Source of the DNA: Candidatus Fermentithermobacillaceae bacterium
GTDB taxonomy: Bacteria; Bacillota; Sulfobacillia; Fermentithermobacillales; DUSS01
Length of the DNA stretch: 64,000 nucleotides
Direction of reading: 5' to 3'
Assembly (NCBI GenBank): GCA_020725645.1
Contig: DYEQ01000031.1
Location: 62,001 to 126,000 of the forward strand
A program made the translations under genes and the position numbers. Under the pieces are notes generated by a model. The model ran no database searches, was not told where the DNA came from, and saw only the letters and a list, made by a program, of their open reading frames with translations. Positions 60,027 through 64,000 of the stretch are shown here, piece after piece. The first letter of the stretch is position 1. Every line of letters starts with the position of its first letter.

Positions 60027-62066
60027 CTACGCCACCGCTTCCTTCGTTCGGGGGGTTTTTTCCCAAAGGCGGGGCTCCCGCCCGATAGCCCGGAGAACCA
60101 TTGCGGTGGTGTAGGGTATTGGAAACATGAAAGCGGCCATGGGAAGAATGAAGAGCCCCAGGAATACACCGGCATTGGCCAGAAAACTCGAGGGTTTGAA
60201 ACTCAGGTCGAAGTAACGGCGATATCGCCTGTACGCGTAAAGGGTAAATCCGAGGTAGACAAAGGAGAACACGTTTAAAGCCCATTGTCCTTCAGCTGGA
60301 ATCACCGATGGATCCAGCAGGTTCCTCGCGTAAAGACCCATGGCGATCGGAGGAACAAACGTGGCGCACTGGTACAAAACCCACTCCAGCTGCCCTTTTG
60401 TTATGAGCGCCTTGAGCAACCCTCTACGTTTGACGGGGTCGTCGTAGAACCTCGACACCTTTGATACCACCTGTATGTGCCCGGTACCCCAACGCAGTCG
60501 CTGCCTGAAAAAACTCTTGAAGGTAGGCGGCGTTTGTTCGCTAGAAAAGTAGGGGAGATACTCCGGCCACGCGTTTTCTAAGAGGTAAGCTCTGGTCCCG
60601 AGCTCGAGGTCCTCCGTAAGGACCTGATGGTCCCATCCGCCTATGGCTTTCAGCAGGTCATACGATACGAACAAGTTGGTTCCGCCCACGAACGGCAGGG
60701 TCCGGAACAGCCACGAGAGATACCATTCATGGGCGATGGCCTGGTAAAGGGAGGCGATGCGGCAAAAGGCTGTCATCTGGTAGAAGTTCCTCACCTGGAA
60801 CACGGGCCCCTGAAGTATCCTGCACCGGTCAGGAGCAACGAGCCTCCGGTAAGCTACGTAAAGTAGCACGCATTTTTCGGGGCGGGACTCGGCGTCATAG
60901 AAGCCGCACACCTCTGTCGCGGGGTTAACAAAGCGCAGCGCCCAGTTCAATGCACGACCTTTTGTGGAAGGGCACGAGACGCCGGTACGTCTCCCCGGAA
61001 ACTCGCCGTCGAAGTCATCGGGCACGACGACGTGTTTAACGCAGCGGGCAACCTCGGGCAAAAGACCCTTTCTGACTCTCTCTACCACTTCCTGGGTAGT
61101 TGGAAATAGATCCCTTTGTACTTGCCTGACACGGAGACCGAGCTTTCCCGTTTTGAGATCAACCAGGAGTTCGCTCACCGCAGAACGAGCTATGTGATTT
61201 GTCATGCGCCTTATGATATCCTGGGTAACCCCCTGGTTGGCCCGGGCAGCGCGGCTTATAGCCTTCCGCAAAATGGCATCATCCTCGCCGGCGATGTGGA
61301 TGTAAGCAGCAAGCGCAGGCATGGCGACGACGAGACAGACGGGATACAGTCTTTCCAGGTCAAGCTCGGATAGCCACGGGCAGGTCCGCTTCACACACTG
61401 AATTATCTTGTCCGACGAAGCGCGTCCCCCTGAGGCGTATAGGGTAACCGACACTTCCCTAATCATGGTCTCCCTGGTGGTAGCCGGCAAACTCTGGAGC
61501 TCCGGAACCCCTACGACCGAACCCTCGTGAAAATCTCTGCGCAGGTACTCCTGGAGGGCATAGGAGGCGAGCACCGCCACCATTAGCTCGCGAGCTTTGG
61601 CCTCCTCCTCGGGGGGAATTGGGAACTTTCCCTTTCCGTCTTCGAGACCTCTTGCCATTTCGAGGACTCTTTTAGCTATCCTGGGCCTTGACTTCTTCGC
61701 GGCGATGAGCTCCTTTTCGTCCGTAGCTACTATCACTTCGTACCTGTCCCGCGGATAGGTCAGGGAAAGCATGTGGAGGATGGTGTTCTCGATGACGTCG
61801 GACTCGTTTCGGGCGGGGATTAACAAGCTTATCGTAGGGGTCTCTTTCCCAAGGCGTCGGGCCGTATCACGCAGGTTTTCTTCAGACAGTGCCGGTCGCC
61901 GGCCCCAGTATAATTTGTCGCTATAGTGCTTCCAGAAGAAGAATCTGGCAAAGAGGATGAAGAATATGAGGTAAACAGAGAAGGCACCAAGGTATAGTAT
62001 TTGGGGCAGATCCATTAACAAAAAGGCCTCCTCACTAAACGTTCGTATGACAAAATCGCTAGTCAA
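60027..62066 (-). CDS. Membrane family-2 glycosyltransferase with large insertion in the catalytic domain
   Basis: TISLLIPARNESDVIENTI, EVIVATDE, KGRALNWALRF, FYDAESRP, LTEDLELGTRAYL, RQRLRWGTGHIQ; flanking TM helices. Confidence 0.9.
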   Translation of the reverse strand: MTSDFVIRTFSEEAFLLMDLPQILYLGAFSVYLIFFILFARFFFWKHYSDKLYWGRRPALSEENLRDTARRLGKETPTISLLIPARNESDVIENTILHMLSLTYPRDRYEVIVATDEKELIAAKKSRPRIAKRVLEMARGLEDGKGKFPIPPEEEAKARELMVAVLASYALQEYLRRDFHEGSVVGVPELQSLPATTRETMIREVSVTLYASGGRASSDKIIQCVKRTCPWLSELDLERLYPVCLVVAMPALAAYIHIAGEDDAILRKAISRAARANQGVTQDIIRRMTNHIARSAVSELLVDLKTGKLGLRVRQVQRDLFPTTQEVVERVRKGLLPEVARCVKHVVVPDDFDGEFPGRRTGVSCPSTKGRALNWALRFVNPATEVCGFYDAESRPEKCVLLYVAYRRLVAPDRCRILQGPVFQVRNFYQMTAFCRIASLYQAIAHEWYLSWLFRTLPFVGGTNLFVSYDLLKAIGGWDHQVLTEDLELGTRAYLLENAWPEYLPYFSSEQTPPTFKSFFRQRLRWGTGHIQVVSKVSRFYDDPVKRRGLLKALITKGQLEWVLYQCATFVPPIAMGLYARNLLDPSVIPAEGQWALNVFSFVYLGFTLYAYRRYRRYFDLSFKPSSFLANAGVFLGLFILPMAAFMFPIPYTTAMVLRAIGREPRLWEKTPRTKEAVA

Positions 62067-62150
62067 CCCCGGAATCTGTCCGGTCTCATCGAAGGGTAGT
62101 TTTTCGTTACGACCGGGAGCGCATTCGCAGGGGAAGACAAAGGAAAGAAG

Positions 62151-62175
62151 AGGAGGGGACCGGTCGTCCCCTCCT
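62151..62175 (-). terminator. Rho-independent terminator of the cDPGS-like gene
   Basis: AGGAGGGGAC-cggtc-GTCCCCTCCT hairpin followed on the minus strand by CTTCTTTCCTTTG. Confidence 0.75.
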
Positions 62176-62202
62176 TGAGGCCTTTCGATTGGTCCTTCGA
62201 GG

Positions 62203-63519
62203 CTAAATCGCCCCCGCCATCTTCATGGCGGAGACCAGGTCGGGCGCACCCACTTCCTGAAGCTCATACCTTATCCGCATGGAGGGTTTGTTCATCTTCA
62301 TCACCCTCCTCAGGTCTATGGGGGTGGCGATCAGGACGATATCGCACGGGGTTTTCTCGACGGTCTCCTGAAGCTCCGCTATCTGCTTGGGCGAGTAACC
62401 CATGGCGGGCAGGAGGGGTCCGATCTGCTGGTATTTGGAAAACGCCGCTTTTATGGAACCCGCCGCCCATGGCCTTGGATCGACGAGTTCGCTTGCACCC
62501 CAGCGCCGGGCCGCGACCACGCCGGCGCCATAAGACATTTCTCCATGCGTGAGCGTCGGACCATCTTCGATAACCAGCACCTTCTTGCCCCGGATTTCCT
62601 CGGGGTGCTCGGCGAAAATGGGGGAAGCTGCCTCCACCACGATGGCATCGGTGTTCACCTTCCGGACGTTGTCTCTTACGCGCTCGAGGTTCTCGGGGCT
62701 CGCAGTGTCGATCTTGTTTATCACCACTATCCTGGCCATCCTGAGGTTGGTCTCGCCCGGATGGTAGGACAGTTCGTGACCGGGACGGTGGGGATCGACC
62801 ACGACGATGTGGCAGTCGGACTTGTAGAACGGTATGTCGTTGTTGCCTCCGTCCCAAAGGATGACGTCAGCTTCGGATTCAGCTTGCTTCAGTATCTCAC
62901 CGTAATCCACCCCGGCGAATACGACGTTTCCGCGGTCGATATGGGGTTCGTACTCCTCCCGCTCCTCGATGGTGCACTTGTGTTTGTCGAGGTCATCGTA
63001 GGAGGCGAATCTCTGAACCACTTGCTCGTCGAGCTTTCCGTAGGGCATGGGGTGCCGGATGACCGCCACCTTTTTTCCATGCTCTTTGAGGATTTGGGCG
63101 ACTTTTCTCGTGGTCTGGCTCTTCCCTGCACCCGTTCTGACCGCGCAGACGGATACCACCGGTTTCTTCGACCGCAGCATGGTGCTCTTTAAGCCCAGGA
63201 GCTTAAAATCAGCTCCGGATGCCAGGACCAAGCTCGCCTTATGCATTACGTACTCGTGGGACACGTCACTATAAGCGAAGACGACCTCGTCCACGTCAAA
63301 CTTCTTGATGAGCTCGGGAAGCTCGGATTCCGGATAAATGGGGATCCCCTGAGGATACAAAGGTCCGGACAGCTTGGGAGGATACGTCCTTCCCTCGATG
63401 TCGGGAATCTGCGTCGCGGTAAAGCAGACCACCTGACTTGTCTCGTCGTTCCGGTAGACGGTGTTGAAATTGTGGAAGTCCCGTCCCGCGGCACCCATTA
63501 TGATGACTCTTCTTTTCAC
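62203..63519 (-). CDS. Cyclic 2,3-diphosphoglycerate synthetase-like P-loop protein
   Basis: RVIIMGAAGRDFHNFNTVYRND, VSVCAVRTGAGKSQTTRKVAQIL, DVILWDGGNNDIPFYKSDCHIVVVDPHRPGHEL, VVINKIDTASPEN. Confidence 0.88.
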   Translation of the reverse strand: MKRRVIIMGAAGRDFHNFNTVYRNDETSQVVCFTATQIPDIEGRTYPPKLSGPLYPQGIPIYPESELPELIKKFDVDEVVFAYSDVSHEYVMHKASLVLASGADFKLLGLKSTMLRSKKPVVSVCAVRTGAGKSQTTRKVAQILKEHGKKVAVIRHPMPYGKLDEQVVQRFASYDDLDKHKCTIEEREEYEPHIDRGNVVFAGVDYGEILKQAESEADVILWDGGNNDIPFYKSDCHIVVVDPHRPGHELSYHPGETNLRMARIVVINKIDTASPENLERVRDNVRKVNTDAIVVEAASPIFAEHPEEIRGKKVLVIEDGPTLTHGEMSYGAGVVAARRWGASELVDPRPWAAGSIKAAFSKYQQIGPLLPAMGYSPKQIAELQETVEKTPCDIVLIATPIDLRRVMKMNKPSMRIRYELQEVGAPDLVSAMKMAGAI

Positions 63520-63563
63520 GAGTTCAGCATCTCCCTTCCTCCCGTCCGCTACTGGACTATCTC

Positions 63564-64000
63564 TTACATGACCAAAGCCAGCAGCGCTTTCTGCACGTGG
63601 AGCCTGTTTTCCGCCTCGTCGAAGATGACCGACATGGGACCGTCAGCTATCTCGTCGGTCACTTCTTCGCCGCGGTGAGCGGGCAGGCAGTGCATGAAAA
63701 TGGCGTTCTTGTCGGCACCGGAGAAGAGCTTGGCATTAACTTGATACGGTTGCATAGCCTTCAGGCGCTGCTCCCGCTCTTTTTCCTGACCCATGCTGGT
63801 CCAAACGTCCGTGTAGACCACATCAGCATCTCTCACGGCGTGAGCTGGATCCGTCGTCAAGACAAGATTCCCACCGTAGCGTTCAGCTGATTCCCGACCC
63901 ATCTCCACGATGTCGCGATTGGGCTCGTATCCTTCGGGCGTGGCGACCCTTATCTCCATCCCCATTTTGGTCCCGCCGAGTATCCACGAATGGCACACGT
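63564..64000 (-). CDS. Ornithine carbamoyltransferase family, C-terminal part (continues off the right edge)
   Basis: VCHSWILGGTKMGMEIRVATPEGYEP, DADVVYTDVWTSMGQE, FMHCLPAHRGEEVTDEI. Confidence 0.9.
   Translation of the reverse strand, partial: VCHSWILGGTKMGMEIRVATPEGYEPNRDIVEMGRESAERYGGNLVLTTDPAHAVRDADVVYTDVWTSMGQEKEREQRLKAMQPYQVNAKLFSGADKNAIFMHCLPAHRGEEVTDEIADGPMSVIFDEAENRLHVQKALLALVM

Noticed and set aside
62264-62857. 197-aa minus-strand ORF in a second frame of the cDPGS-like gene
   Set aside because: Arg/Gly-rich out-of-frame translation overlapping a well-supported CDS.

Overview
64-kb window of a GC-rich Firmicutes-type (probably thermophilic anaerobe) chromosome; the taxonomic guess is inference only. 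Mostly housekeeping DNA: trigger factor start, a seven-tRNA cluster, a 2-hydroxyacyl-CoA dehydratase-like operon with its activase, a P2-type ATPase plus TrmB regulator, two-subunit fumarase, a MacB/FtsX-type ABC exporter, GH31, methionine gamma-lyase, SPFH protein, yfcE-rdgB-rph, ssrA (tmRNA) and smpB, hppA, secG-eno-gpmI-tpiA-pgk-gap-rpoN, cell-wall hydrolases, murI, a cyclic-2,3-DPG synthetase-like gene and the end of an OTCase gene. Accessory content: (i) a decayed ~5-kb integrative element (about 24230-29233) bounded by a 45-bp direct repeat of the tRNA-Pro 3' end, with a gutted tyrosine integrase, a Fic relic, an XRE/winged-helix relic, a broken two-gene IS and an intact DUF1576 membrane protein; (ii) several other pseudogenes, including a methyltransferase with two in-frame stops. 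The best candidate for an undescribed system is the four-gene membrane operon at 33280-36231 (DUF6754-type protein plus three unassigned membrane proteins). All assignments come from reading the sequence and translations; no database search or folding program was run.
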